DNA from: Armigeres subalbatus
Taxonomy: Eukaryota > Arthropoda > Insecta > Diptera > Culicidae
DNA: 64,000 bases
Direction of reading: 5' to 3'
Assembly (NCBI RefSeq): GCF_024139115.2
Contig: NC_085141.1
Coordinates: 36,276,120-36,340,119, forward strand
The notes beneath the pieces are model-generated. The model was not told where the DNA came from. It was given only the letters and a program-made list of their open reading frames with translations, and searched no databases. A program made the translations under genes and the position numbers. Shown piece by piece: positions 37,441 through 46,879 of the stretch (position 1 is its first letter; the number at the start of each line of letters is the position of its first letter).

Positions 37441-37587
37441 GAGGCTTCAAAGAACCCATATTTTCTTTGGGAAAGTTGACCTTAAATAAGCCAAAGAATC
37501 GACTGAAACAATGAAACGAAATACAATTTTTGACGGGGATGGTCAACTGAATTTCTGAAACTCGATTTGTGCAATTGCTCAACCTCA

Positions 37588-37854
37588 TCACATTTTCAGG
37601 GCACTTAACCTCATCCGATTTGCTTGCAACAAATTGCATCCGGCAGCAATTATTACAATGTGTATAAACAAATGTGAATTTTCAATTCAATCTATCTTTA
37701 TTTATCTATCGTTATTTACGAGAATGTGAAAATGTGAAAAATAAGTCTTATTCACCAATTGTTATTTTAGACTTTTCATATATGTTTATCAACCATTTTG
37801 AACGAGCGAGAAAGGCATCATCACCGCTAGGTGGATTAATCTGGGTTTTTTTTT
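37588..37854 (-). mobile_element. CA-bearing element, second partial copy in the hAT
   Basis: 37588-37645 matches the family's internal unit (CATTTTCAGGGCACTTAACC, then TTGCAACAAATTGCATCC), and 37801-37854 matches its outer end (GAAAGGCATCATCACCGCTA, then GGTGGATTAATCTGGG). The middle is deleted or replaced. Confidence 0.65.
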
Positions 37855-38083
37855 AAAAAAAGCCTTTGTCCTAATCTTCAAATTTAATATTTCAATTATT
37901 TTGCTTGGAAGAAAGCTTTCGACGTAGAAGAAGGCTTCCAAGAGTTTTTAGGTGGAGCCTTCATGCTTCAAAGCTTCTGAGCCTTCAAATTTGATATTTT
38001 AGTTAGGAATTATATTTTTAATATATTTCGTAATTTTATTTCGATTAAGTGGATTTTGTTTTACTTATTGCAATGCATATTAT

Positions 38084-38279
38084 GTAGGGGAACAGACGAT
38101 TTTGGCAGGTTTTGTTCTATTATTGGCAGGGGGGTTTTTGTCGACCGAATTTTATGAAATTTGGCCACAATATTCTTCGATATGCAAAGAATGTTTGGGC
38201 CAAATTTGAGCATAGTTAGTCATGAAAAACCCCCTGCCTATAATAGAACAAAACCTGCATAAGCCGTCATTACCCCTAC
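38084..38279. mobile_element. Short MITE with GTAGGGG ends
   Basis: 196 bp. The left end GTAGGGGAACAGACGATTTT and the inverted right end GTAGGGGTAATGACGGCTTA match, followed on both arms by GCAGGTTTTGTTCTATTAT and GGCAGGGGG. It is a near-complete fold-back with a small unpaired centre. Target duplication not resolved. Confidence 0.8.
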
Positions 38280-38443
38280 AATACAAAGTCTTGGAATATA
38301 AATTTATACAATTTTTAAAACTTTGCCAATAGTTTTTTATTGGAATTGTAATATGTCCGCCATTACGCATTTTCGTCCGAGGTACCCCTGGGGTCAGCGA
38401 AGGTACCCCCGGGGGTAGATGAACCCCAGGTTGAGAACCGCTG

Positions 38444-38618
38444 ATGTAAGGTTTTTATCCCGGCCAGACGGTGGACCTCGGATGTTCTTGCCCAGTGAGG
38501 GGTGTTGAGGATCATCCTCAGGAATTTGTTCTGGACCCGTTGAAGTTTGATGTGGTGGGTTTTAAGCGCAGCTCTCCCAGACCAGCATGCCGTATTCGAT
38601 CACAGGGAGGATGATTTG
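38444..38618 (-). pseudogene. Jockey LINE, RT C-terminal segment
   Basis: Minus strand: QIILPVIEYGMLVWESCA, a frameshift at a TAA, then KLQRVQNKFLRMILNTPHW and SEVHRLAGIKT. These are canonical Jockey-clade C-terminal motifs. The first residues repeat the end of the segment beyond the RTE insertion (KQII), because the 10-bp duplication GGATGATTTG flanks the RTE. Confidence 0.85.
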
Positions 38619-38868
38619 TGGGCAGCAGGGACTATGTCCAAGGGCTTGACGATCCCTCCCCAGGCCATCTGCGAGTTGTGGGGCTTGCCTAGGATGTGGT
38701 GGGGTTTGACAGTGGGCCCTGTTAAACCTCTATAAAAAGCTGCATGTATCCGCAAGTAGGGTGCACCAAAGCGACCGTGTGCCGCTCAAAGCGCACAAGC
38801 CCAAGTCCTGGTGTTAGGTGGGACGCTAAACAGCCCTGACACGACGGCCCTCCGACGAGACAGGAGGT

Positions 38869-39313
38869 TTGCGCAGGCCCAATAAGCCGCCTAGAAAACC
38901 AATCATTACGAACAATATAAGAGATAATGCGACTCGATATAATCGGCAAAGACCTAGGCGACGAATACAGGATCACGATTGGAAGCTTGGAACATGGAAG
39001 TGCAAGTCGCTAGGTTTCGCAGGATGCGACAGGATGATCTACGATGAATTACATCCCCGCAACTTCGACGTCGTGGCGCTGCAGGAGATTTGCTGGACAG
39101 GACAGAAAGTGTGGAAAAGCGGGCATCGAGCGGCTACCTTCTACCAAAGCTGTGGCACCACCAACGAGCTGGGAACCGGCTTCATAGTGCTGGGTAAGAT
39201 GCGCCAACGCGTGATTGGGTGGCAGCCAATCAACGCAAGGATGTGCAAGCTGAGGATTAAAGGCCGTTTCTTCAACTATAGCATCATCAACGTGCACTGC
39301 CCACACAACGGAA
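38869..39313 (+). pseudogene. RTE endonuclease N-terminal part
   Basis: The frame reads LGTWKCKSLG, VVALQEICWTG (the catalytic Glu in LQE), GTGFIVLGKMRQRVIGW and IINVHCPHNG, all typical of the apurinic-type endonuclease of RTE/HmRTE-like LINEs. At about 39312 it jumps directly into the end of the same domain in another frame: roughly 85 residues, including the GDFNA block, are deleted. No reliable ATG start is seen. Non-functional. Confidence 0.8.
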
Positions 39314-41074
39314 AACCAAATCGACCACGTTCTAATCGACGGTAAATTTTTCTCCGACATCACGAACGTCCGCACTTACCGCAGTGCGAATATTGAATCC
39401 GACCACTACCTCGTTGCAGTATGCCTGCGCTCAAAACTCTCGACGGTGTACAACACGCGTCGAAGGCGGACGCCGCGGCCTAACATTGGGCGGCTACAAG
39501 ACGGTAGACTAGCCCAAGAATACGCGCAGCAGCTGGAAGTGGCACTTCCAACGGAAGAGCAGCTAGGCGCAGCGTCTCTTGAGGATGGCTGGAGAGATAT
39601 TCGATCCGCCATTGGTAGCACCGCAACCGCTGCACTTGGCACGGTGCCCCCGGATCAGAGAAACGACTGGTATGACGGCGAATGTGAGCAGTTAGTAGAA
39701 GAGAAGAATGCAGCATGGGCGAGATTGCTGCAACACCGAACGAGGGCGAACGAGGCACGATATAAACAGGCGCGGAACAGACAAAACTCGATTTTCCGGA
39801 GGAAAAAGCGCCAGCAGGAAGATCGAGACCGTGAAGAAACGGAGCAACTGTACCGCGCTAATAACACACGAAAGTTCTATGAGAAGTTAAACCGTTCACG
39901 TAAGGGCCACGTGCCACAGCCCGATATGTGTAAGGACATAAACGGGAACCTTCTTACGAACGAGCGTGAGGTGATCCAAAGGTGTCGGCAGCACTACGAA
40001 GAACACCTGAATGGCGATGTGGCAGACGAAGATGGCGGTATGGTGATGGACCTGGGAGAACGCGCGCAGGACATAATTCTACCGGCTCCGGATCTCCAGG
40101 AAATCCAGGAGGAGATTGGCCGGCTGAAGAACAACAAAGCCCCTGGGGTTGACCAACTACCAGGAGAGCTATTTAAACACGGTGGTGAGGCACTGGCTAG
40201 AGCGCTGCACTGGGTCATTACCAAGATTTGGGAGGAGGAAGTTTTGCCGCAGGAGTGGATGGAAGGTGTCGTGTGTCCCATCTACAAAAAGGGCGATAAG
40301 CTGGATTGTAGCAACTACCGCGCAATCACATTGCTGAACGCCGCCTACAAGATACTCTCCCAAATTTTGTGCCGTCGACTAGCACCAACTGCAAGGGAGT
40401 TCGTGAGGCAGTACCAGGCGGGTTTTATGGGCGAACGCTCCACCACGGACCAGGTGTTTGCCATTCGCCAAGTACTGCAGAAATGCCGCGAATACAACGT
40501 GTCCACACATCATCTATTCATCGACTTCAAAGCCGCATATGATACAATCGATCGGGACCAGCTATGGCAGCTAATGCACGAACACGGTTTTCCGGATAAA
40601 CTGACACGGTTGATCAAAGCGACGATGAATCGGGTGATGTGCGTAGTTCGTAGTTCAGGGGCATTCTCGAGTCCCTTCGAAACCCGCAGAGGGTTACGGC
40701 AAGGTGATGGTCTTTCGTGTCTGCTATTCAACATCGCTTTGGAAGGTGTAATACGAAGAGCAGGGATTAACACGAGTGGTACAATTTTCAATAAGTCCGT
40801 CCAGCTATTTGGTTTCGCCGACGACATAGATATTATGGCACGTAACTTTGAGAAGATGGAGGAAGCCTACATCAGACTGAAGAGGGAAGCTAAGCGGATC
40901 GGACTAGTCATCAACACGTCGAAGACGAAGTACATGATAGGAAGAGGTTCAAGAGAAGACAATGTGAGCCACCCACCGCGAGTTTGCATCGGTGGTGACG
41001 AAATCGAGGTGGTAGAAGAATTTGTGTACTTGGGCTCACTGGTGACTGCCGCAGAGAAATTCGGAGACGCATAG
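39314..41074 (+). pseudogene. RTE endonuclease C-terminus and reverse transcriptase
   Basis: The frame opens after the deletion with NQIDHVLIDGKF and ESDHYLV (the endonuclease SDH motif), then a basic linker with many Arg/Glu/Gln. The RT palm is well kept: APGVDQLPGE, YKKGDKLDCSNYRAI, FIDFKAAYD (motif A Asp), GLRQGDGLSCLLFNIALEG and GFADDIDIM (catalytic FADD at 40814-40825). It ends at TAG (41072-41074) because of a frameshift just after LGSLVT. Reverse transcriptase acts in target-primed reverse transcription. Catalytic residues look intact but the protein is truncated at both ends. Confidence 0.88.
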
Positions 41075-41610
41075 TGGCTGGAAATCGTACGTACTTTGGA
41101 CTCCGCAAGACGCTCCGATCGAATAGAGTTCGCCGCCGTACCAAACTGACAATCTACAAAACGCTAATTAGACCGGTAGTCCTCTACGGACACGAGACCT
41201 GGACGATGCTCGTGGAGGACCAACGCGCACTTGGAGTTTTCGAAAGGAAAGTGCTGCGTACCATCTATGGTGGGGTGCAGATAGCGGACGGTACGTGGAG
41301 GAGGCGAATGAACCACGAATTGCATCAGCTGTTGGGAGAACCATCCATCGTTCACACCGCGAAAATCGGACGACTGCGATGGGCCGGGCACGTAGCCAGA
41401 ATGTCGGACAGTAACCCAGTGAAAATGGTTCTCGACAACGATCCGACGGGCACAAGAAGGCGAGATGCGCAGCTGGCAAGGTGGATCGATCAGGTGGAAG
41501 ATGACTTGCGGAACCTCCGTAGACTGCGTGGTTGGCGACGTATAGCAATGGACCGAGCCGAATGGAGAAGACTCTTATATACCGCACAGGCCACTTCGGC
41601 CTTAGTCTGA
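41056..41610 (+). pseudogene. RTE ORF C-terminal domain, frameshifted
   Basis: In the next frame the protein continues REIRRRIVAGNRTYFGLRK, then TIYKTLIRPVVLYGHETW, FERKVLRTIYGG, GRLRWAGHVARM and a final Trp/Arg-rich stretch ending TGA at 41608-41610. This is the normal continuation of the RT above. Compared with the 7085-7740 relic, the DNDVS codons are deleted at the break. The 3' UTR is only about 17 bases long before the ATAAT tail. Confidence 0.85.
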
Positions 41611-41627
41611 ATAAATAATAAATAATA

Positions 41628-43668
41628 GGATGATTTGCTTGTAGACAGCAAGCTTATTTTTCAAGGACAATGACGACCGACGGTTGATCAAAGGGTACAG
41701 TAGTTTCAACAAGACGTTACACTTTGTCACCGTTTTGTCAACCTGTTGCCTGAAAAGCCAAGGGTCTCATTGGCCCATTCCACAGTCGTGCCATTGAGGA
41801 TGATTTTACAGTCCCCAGGCGGAACATGTTTAGGGGATTTAGAGTGTGGAAAATGATGACCTGGGTCTTCGCCGCGTTCATACAGATCTTCCAGCTGGTA
41901 AGGTACTCTGTCAGGACATCCAGGCCTCGTTGGAGTTTTGCCACTAGCGCTCTGATCACTCTACCGTTGTAGACAGTGGAGGTGTCATCTGCGAACAGAG
42001 ACAGAATTCCTTCTGGAGGTTCTAGCATGTCGGAGGTGAACAGATTGAAAAGCAGGGGCCCGAGGATACTGCACTGATGGACGCCTGCGACGATGCTGTG
42101 CGCATTGAAACCCGCTCCGCTGATTGAGACCCGGGATGTCCTTGCCGACAGGTTGTTGTTGATTGTTGATTGTTGATTTTTGTTGTTGTTGATGATTTTC
42201 ACCAGGTTGCTGGGAAGATCGTTGCGTTGTAGTTTGTACACCAGGCCATCATGCCATACATTGTCAAATGCCTTCTCGACATCGAGCCTGCGAGTGACAT
42301 TCTGCAATCGAATCAAATCTTTGGTGAGTGTATCGATGTTTAAGGAGTTGCTTACCTGCCGAGCCGTCGGGACATGCTGCTCTCTGGCGACCGAGATTGC
42401 CTCTTCGATGGCGGTCGATACTTTCCCGCGTCTCCGGACGCACCTCGTAATCGACGGTGTTACCAACGCACTGCTGGAACCGCTGCCAGTTCACTCGATG
42501 GTAGTTTCGCCGTAACTGCTGGTGCCGATTGACCGAGAATCCCACTTCCGCCACCACCGGATAGTGATCCGAACTGAGCTCCTGGTGGACGACCGGCTGC
42601 GAGACGTGATCTTTCATGTTCGATATGTACAGGTCGAGGGTTGCGTGGATACCGAACCGACTCAGCCGAGTGGGGGAATCCGGGCTCAAGATCGTGTAGT
42701 GACCTTCCTCCATATCGTTGCTCCAGATGGTGCCGTTTCGATTGCCGCGACTGTTGCCCCAGGCTTGATGTTTGGCATTCAAGTCGCCGACAATGATATA
42801 CTGGCCTTGCCTCCTCGTCAGCTTGACGATGTCCCTCCGAAGGGAAGCCGATGATCCATCGCCGGCTTTGACTTGCGTTGGACAGTACGCCGCGATGAGC
42901 GCGATTGTGCCGACCGAAGTGGTGATTTCGACACCGATGGCCTCGATGACACTGAGCTGGAAGCTTGGGAGCAGACGACAGTTGATGTTGTTGCGAAGAG
43001 CGATGGCCACACCGCCTCCGCTGGCTGGCCGGTCGAGTCGCACGATGCGTCCGGGATGTTGACGTTCACCTCCGGTTTTAGGTGCGTTTCGGTGATGAAC
43101 GCCACGTCTATTTCCTTCTCCTCAAAGAAAACCTTCAGCTCAATTATTTTGCTCTTGAGCGAGCAAGCGTTCCAGTTGACCAGGCCCACCCTAGCAGCCA
43201 TTTTCAATGATGAACATGCCAAGAGTGAAGACCTGGTCGAAGCGGGTTTTGCAGCCGCGCACTCGAGTGGCGAGCTGCGCGAAGATCGGCATCAGTTGCT
43301 CCGGAGTGTACAGCGGGGCAGATTCTTCCGGTGGGACTGCTTCGTTCTCCGACTGCCGACGGAACCCAGGAGGAGGGAGCGGGGGGCATTCGCTGGTGGA
43401 TGGTGCCGACGATGTTGGAGCTTGGAACGATGCAGCTGCCGCTGCCAGTCGCTTGTGCGGCTGTAACGGTGGGAGTATTGGAATCACATGACGGGGAGCC
43501 GGGATGGCTGGAAAGCTCACCTCGTTGATTACAGGAGCACGGTTCTTCTTCGGAATGGTCCTGGTGGAAGCTTTCTTCCGGATTTCCAGGAACTCTGCTC
43601 ACTTTGGGCAGCCCTTTGTGGTGGCCCGATGTTTGTCGCCACAGTTGGCACACTTGGGATCGGCCACC
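41628..43668 (-). pseudogene. Jockey LINE: ORF1 end, endonuclease, partial RT
   Basis: Minus strand, 5' to 3': a third zinc knuckle CANCGDKHRATTKGC (about 43655-43610); ORF1 tail ending FTLGMFIIENGC near 43191; the ORF2 start VGLVNWNACSLKSKIIELK with FITETHLKP; EN motifs GGGVAIALRN, GDLNAKHQAWG and SSDHYPV; then RT from LDVEKAFDNVWHDGLVYKL through SILGPLLFNLFTSDM and LFADDTS to KNKLAVYKQII. The RT fingers region between RLQNVTRR and LDVEKAFD (about 42290) is deleted, roughly 200 residues by comparison with the family. Several frameshifts are present. RVxQG is changed to HQC. Clearly dead. Confidence 0.88.
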
Positions 43669-44299
43669 TACATTTTTGACGTGAACTACGTCTAAGGGGA
43701 AGACTCGGATACAGGGTGACAAATGAAAATTTCCAAATTCGAGACCGTCACGAAATCATGTAAGATTTTGAACTTTAATAGCGCCTTTATCTTCCGATGG
43801 ATTTTTGAGATTTATATATCAATCGACTCGGAAATTCTCTACCAATTTGTTAATTATATTGAAACTTTGGGTTATGAACTTAAAAAATAGGGTATCAGAT
43901 CATTTTGGCAGCACCCTCTTTTAGTGTCCGCAAGAGTCTCGTTTCGGCCGTCGCCGCTCAGTGCGGTTGGCTTTTGGACTCTGCTTTTTGTGCGGTGTTT
44001 CGCACAAAAAGTAGAACAATGGAGCCGGACTAGTGACCGCTATCGAAACAAATATAACAAAAATGCGTAATAGTGCATGGTGTATAAAAAGGGATGCAGA
44101 TAGGGGCATGTTTGTGCAGGCATTGGACGATCAATGCCAATGCCCTTGCTAGTAATGCAATCATCGCAATGTAATTGCCCAAACATGTTTATATTAAAAA
44201 ACGAATTTGGAAAAATATTGAGCATTTTTTGGCAAACAGAAAACTAATAAAGCCGTTACACATATTTTTTTAAAATTATGGTCTACGCAAGGTCAATGG

Positions 44300-44650
44300 G
44301 AAGGGGGTAATCTTCTTCTTCTTCTTCTACTGAATCGAGCGGCGTGAAAATTTGAATGCAGAGGTTTTTGGGGCCGGGGAAGCTTCTTAAGATGGTCCTC
44401 TCCTCTTTGAAACCTGGCTCCTATACAAAAGAAACACCAATTTCATCTAACTCGAGATCAAGAAAATGGAAACAAATCTGGCGTGTGGAGGCTTTGGAAG
44501 GGAAGATATGTTTCTGTGGTGGTTTGCAACGCCTCCCCTTTCTGGAAAGGGGGGCTCCCATACAAATGAACCAAAAATTTCTGCATAACTCGAGAACTAA
44601 TCAGAGAATAAATCAATTTTAGGCGAAATAAAGTTCGTCGGGTCTGCTAG
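44300..44650 (+). mobile_element. Helitron-like non-autonomous 3' region
   Basis: Two related monomers share CTCCTCT/CCCCTTTCTGG, CCCATACAAATGAAC-like and CATAACTCGAGAACTAATC blocks. The end GGCGAAATAAAGTTCGTC can form a 6-bp hairpin, followed after 7 bases by CTAG then T, the usual layout of a Helitron 3' terminus (hairpin, then CTRR). A (CTT)n tract marks the left side. No Rep/helicase and no 5' TC end could be fixed. Confidence 0.4.
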
Positions 44651-45560
44651 TAAAAAATAAATATTAAAATTGAAAAAAATAAAACTAAAAAAAAACTTCT
44701 CGGATTTGTTAAAGAATGTTTTGAAAGCTCTCAAAATTTACCGAAAATTTTTGTTGTTGCCCCTCAAATTGTTATTGCAAAACAAACCGAAGGGTGGGGG
44801 GTGGTACACGACAAAAGCTTCTGAACGCATACGTTCTTGAAACGGGCTATATGAGTTACAATAGATCTATCACCTCCTTGCTCCCTGATTCAAAAGTCTT
44901 GCAATAATATTAATAAAATGGTTGCACGAATATTTTATTCATAATGACACTCAGTGTTGGTAGAATCATACTCAAATCTGAATCATCGAGGTTTCATGCA
45001 CGAGCTAACTTGCCTGCGATTCTGTAGGGGGAGCATCGCGCTTGAGTTTCTCGGCCAGAATCGCATCGCTTCGCTCACTCACCAAAAAATGATTTCGTTC
45101 TAAAAAGCGTCAAAACGCAATCGAGGCGTATGTTTTGTTTATACATGCAATTATTAGCCATTGTTCTAGACGAAAAACAGTTAATTCAATACATTCAACA
45201 ATGAAGAACACGTAAATATCATGCAATGATGCAAATTGCGATTCGAATCATGAGCAAATCTCTGGGCCATGATTCTGATGGGATTTGACTCACGCATGGT
45301 TTGAATCGCCGATGAGATTTGAGATTTTGAGATTTCAAAAACACTGGTGACACTGCCAGACAGTGGGAGTTAGATTGTAATGTAATAACACACACACCCT
45401 CTTTTCCCGTCCGTTGCGTTTACTACTCGCGCGCATAACAACCAAATTAATTGGATTTTGGTACATGATTGACATTTTATGATATTTAGTGATGCACGAA
45501 AAACAAGATATGCCTATGATTGGAATATTTCTGAATAATAAATGTTGCAAACGGAAAAGA
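44651..45560. other. Interior of the composite insertion, nothing firm
   Basis: 45240-45340 has several GATTTGA/TCAAATC-type motifs and AATCATACTCAAATC occurs near 44970, hinting at a decayed inverted repeat. No gene was seen. Confidence 0.35.
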
Positions 45561-45561
45561 G

Positions 45562-45972
45562 GATTTTTTTGTTAAATATATTGGCTGTGCTACAGGGCCG
45601 GATTTATGGGGGGGGGGGGGGGGGGGGGGGGGGGTGGCCCCGGGCCACAACAAATCTTATGTACCAAAACCAAGCTTTTTTGTACATTTTGGGGCCCCAC
45701 ATACCGTCGGCCCCGGGGCCCCCTTCCGGCTAAATCCGGCCCTGGCTGTGCATATGCACAGCACATGTTTTGAAATGGACAAATTAATATGAAATTTGCG
45801 AAAAAGAACCCACGTGTCTTAGAAGGACTCGAACCCTCAACCTCCTACTGAGGGTTCGAGTCCCTCCAAGACACGTGGATTCTTTTTCGCAAATTTCATA
45901 TCAATTTGTCCATTTCGAAATATGTGCTGTGCATATGAACAGCCAAGATATTAAACAAAAAAAACCCTGATT
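45562..45972. mobile_element. Long palindromic element with tRNA-like B box, split by a MITE
   Basis: Leaving out 45593-45744, the two halves are inverted repeats of about 125 bp: TTGGCTGTGC, CATATGCACAGCACAT, GAAATGGACAAATT, GAAATTTGCGAAAAAGAA and CACGTGTCTT on the left are mirrored on the right. The centre contains GGGTTCGAGTCCC, matching a Pol III B box, on both arms in opposite sense. No complete tRNA is formed. Confidence 0.8.
45593..45744. mobile_element. hAT-type MITE (CAGGGCCGGATTTA), complete, with a 27-base G run
   Basis: 152 bp with ends CAGGGCCGGATTTA and TAAATCCGGCCCTG. The palindromic host gives an empty-site comparison: GCTGTGCA is duplicated on the right as GCTGTGCA and on the left as GCTGTGCTA (one extra T), fitting an 8-bp hAT duplication. 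A run of 27 G (45608-45634) has expanded next to the left end. Confidence 0.85.
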
Positions 45973-46677
45973 CATCCACCTAGCGGTGATGGTGCCTTTC
46001 TCGTGCAGTATAAAAATAGTATTTTGGCCATTACTCTTGAGCCCATAGTCCGATCTGGCCAATTTTCAATAGGAAACAATGAGAGAGTATTCTGCGTCGA
46101 ATGCAACTTGTTCGGTTGAGGATAAGTGCCTGAAAAATGAGTGACATTTTTTTACTAAATTTTTCTATAAAAAGGTAGTATTTTGGCCATAATTTCCGAG
46201 CCCATTGTCCGATCTGACCAATTTTCAATAGGAAACAATGGTGGAGTATCCTGCGTCGAATAAAACTTGTTGCGAGTAAATCGGTTAAGGATAAGTGCCT
46301 GAAAAATGAGTGACATTTTTTTACACAAATTTTCTATAAAAAAGTGGTATTTTGGCCATAACTCCCGAGCCCATAGTTCGATCTGACCAATTTTCAATAG
46401 GAAACAATGGTAGAGTATCCTGCGTCGAATGCAACTTGTTGCGAGTAAATCGGTTGAGGATAAGTACCTGAAAAATGAGTGACATTTTTTTTGGGCGGGT
46501 GCGCACAGACACACACACATACACACACACACACACACATACACACAGACATCACCTCAATTCGTCGAGCTGAGTCGATCGGTATATAACACTATGGGTC
46601 TCCGGGCCTTCTATAAAAAGTTTGTTTTTGGAGCGATCATATAGCCTTTACCGTATACTTAGTATACGAGAAAGGCA
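45963..46677 (+). mobile_element. CA-bearing MITE-like element, full copy with three internal units
   Basis: It begins ACCCTGATTCATCCACC and CACCTAGCGGTGATGG, then TGCCTTTCTCGTGC, and ends ACGAGAAAGGCA: the TGCCTTTCTCGT end is inverted at the right. Inside are three tandem units of about 160-169 bp starting at 46018, 46178 and 46347 (GTATTTTGGCCAT, then AGCCCATAGTCCGATCTG, then CAACTTGTTGCGAGTAAATC), then a CA tract and the conserved TCGTCGAGCTGAGTCGAT tail. No coding capacity. Confidence 0.85.
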
Positions 46678-46879
46678 AAAATGGTTTTCGTACGGCCGAG
46701 TTGCCGAATAATATAATCCAACAATTTTCATATCTTAAGATACGCTAGTTTTGTTCGAAACCAGTGACATAAGTAATCAAATGAATTTTCTAAAAATATT
46801 CATGCATGATGGCACTACAATCCTCAATGAACAAAACTGCCTTACGTAGTTTACGTTGGGCGGTTGTGTCTTGTACATA

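Larger units (their letters stand above)
29683..38443. mobile_element. Large hAT element inserted in the Jockey ORF2
   Basis: 8761 bp bounded by inverted ends: left CAGCGGCTCTCAACC, right (complement) CAGCGGTTCTCAACC, one mismatch in 15. ATGTAAGG flanks both sides (29675-29682, 38444-38451) as an 8-bp target duplication. These are hAT hallmarks, and the GGTTCTCAACC terminus is widespread in animal hATs (family knowledge). No transposase was recognised, and much of the interior is other repeats (minisatellite, CA-bearing element pieces, two MITEs, a LINE fragment), so it is probably a non-autonomous element swollen by later insertions. Confidence 0.9.
38619..41627 (+). mobile_element. RTE-clade LINE inserted in the Jockey
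   Basis: 3009 bp between the 10-bp duplications GGATGATTTG (38609-38618 and 41628-41637). A roughly 250-bp GC-rich 5' UTR precedes an endonuclease-RT open frame that is broken by an internal deletion near 39312 and a frameshift near 41056. The 3' end is a short tandem tail of ATAA/ATAAT units rather than poly(A), as is usual for RTE elements (family knowledge). The insertion looks 5'-complete. Confidence 0.88.
43669..46879. mobile_element. Composite insertion in Jockey ORF1
   Basis: 3211 bp separating two parts of the Jockey ORF1, with ACC on both sides (43666-43668 and 46880-46882) as a possible 3-bp duplication. Near each edge lies the same motif in inverted orientation, ACGTGAACTACGT at 43680 and ACGTAGTTTACGT at 46844, which may be part of terminal repeats. 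43679-44060 matches, in reverse, a second copy at about 54050-55240. The interior contains a Helitron-like segment, a palindrome with a nested MITE and a CA-bearing element. Family not recognised. Confidence 0.6.

Noticed and set aside
45838..45870. tRNA gene fragment around GGGTTCGAGTCCC
   Set aside because: Only the B-box half exists, and it is duplicated on both arms of a palindrome.
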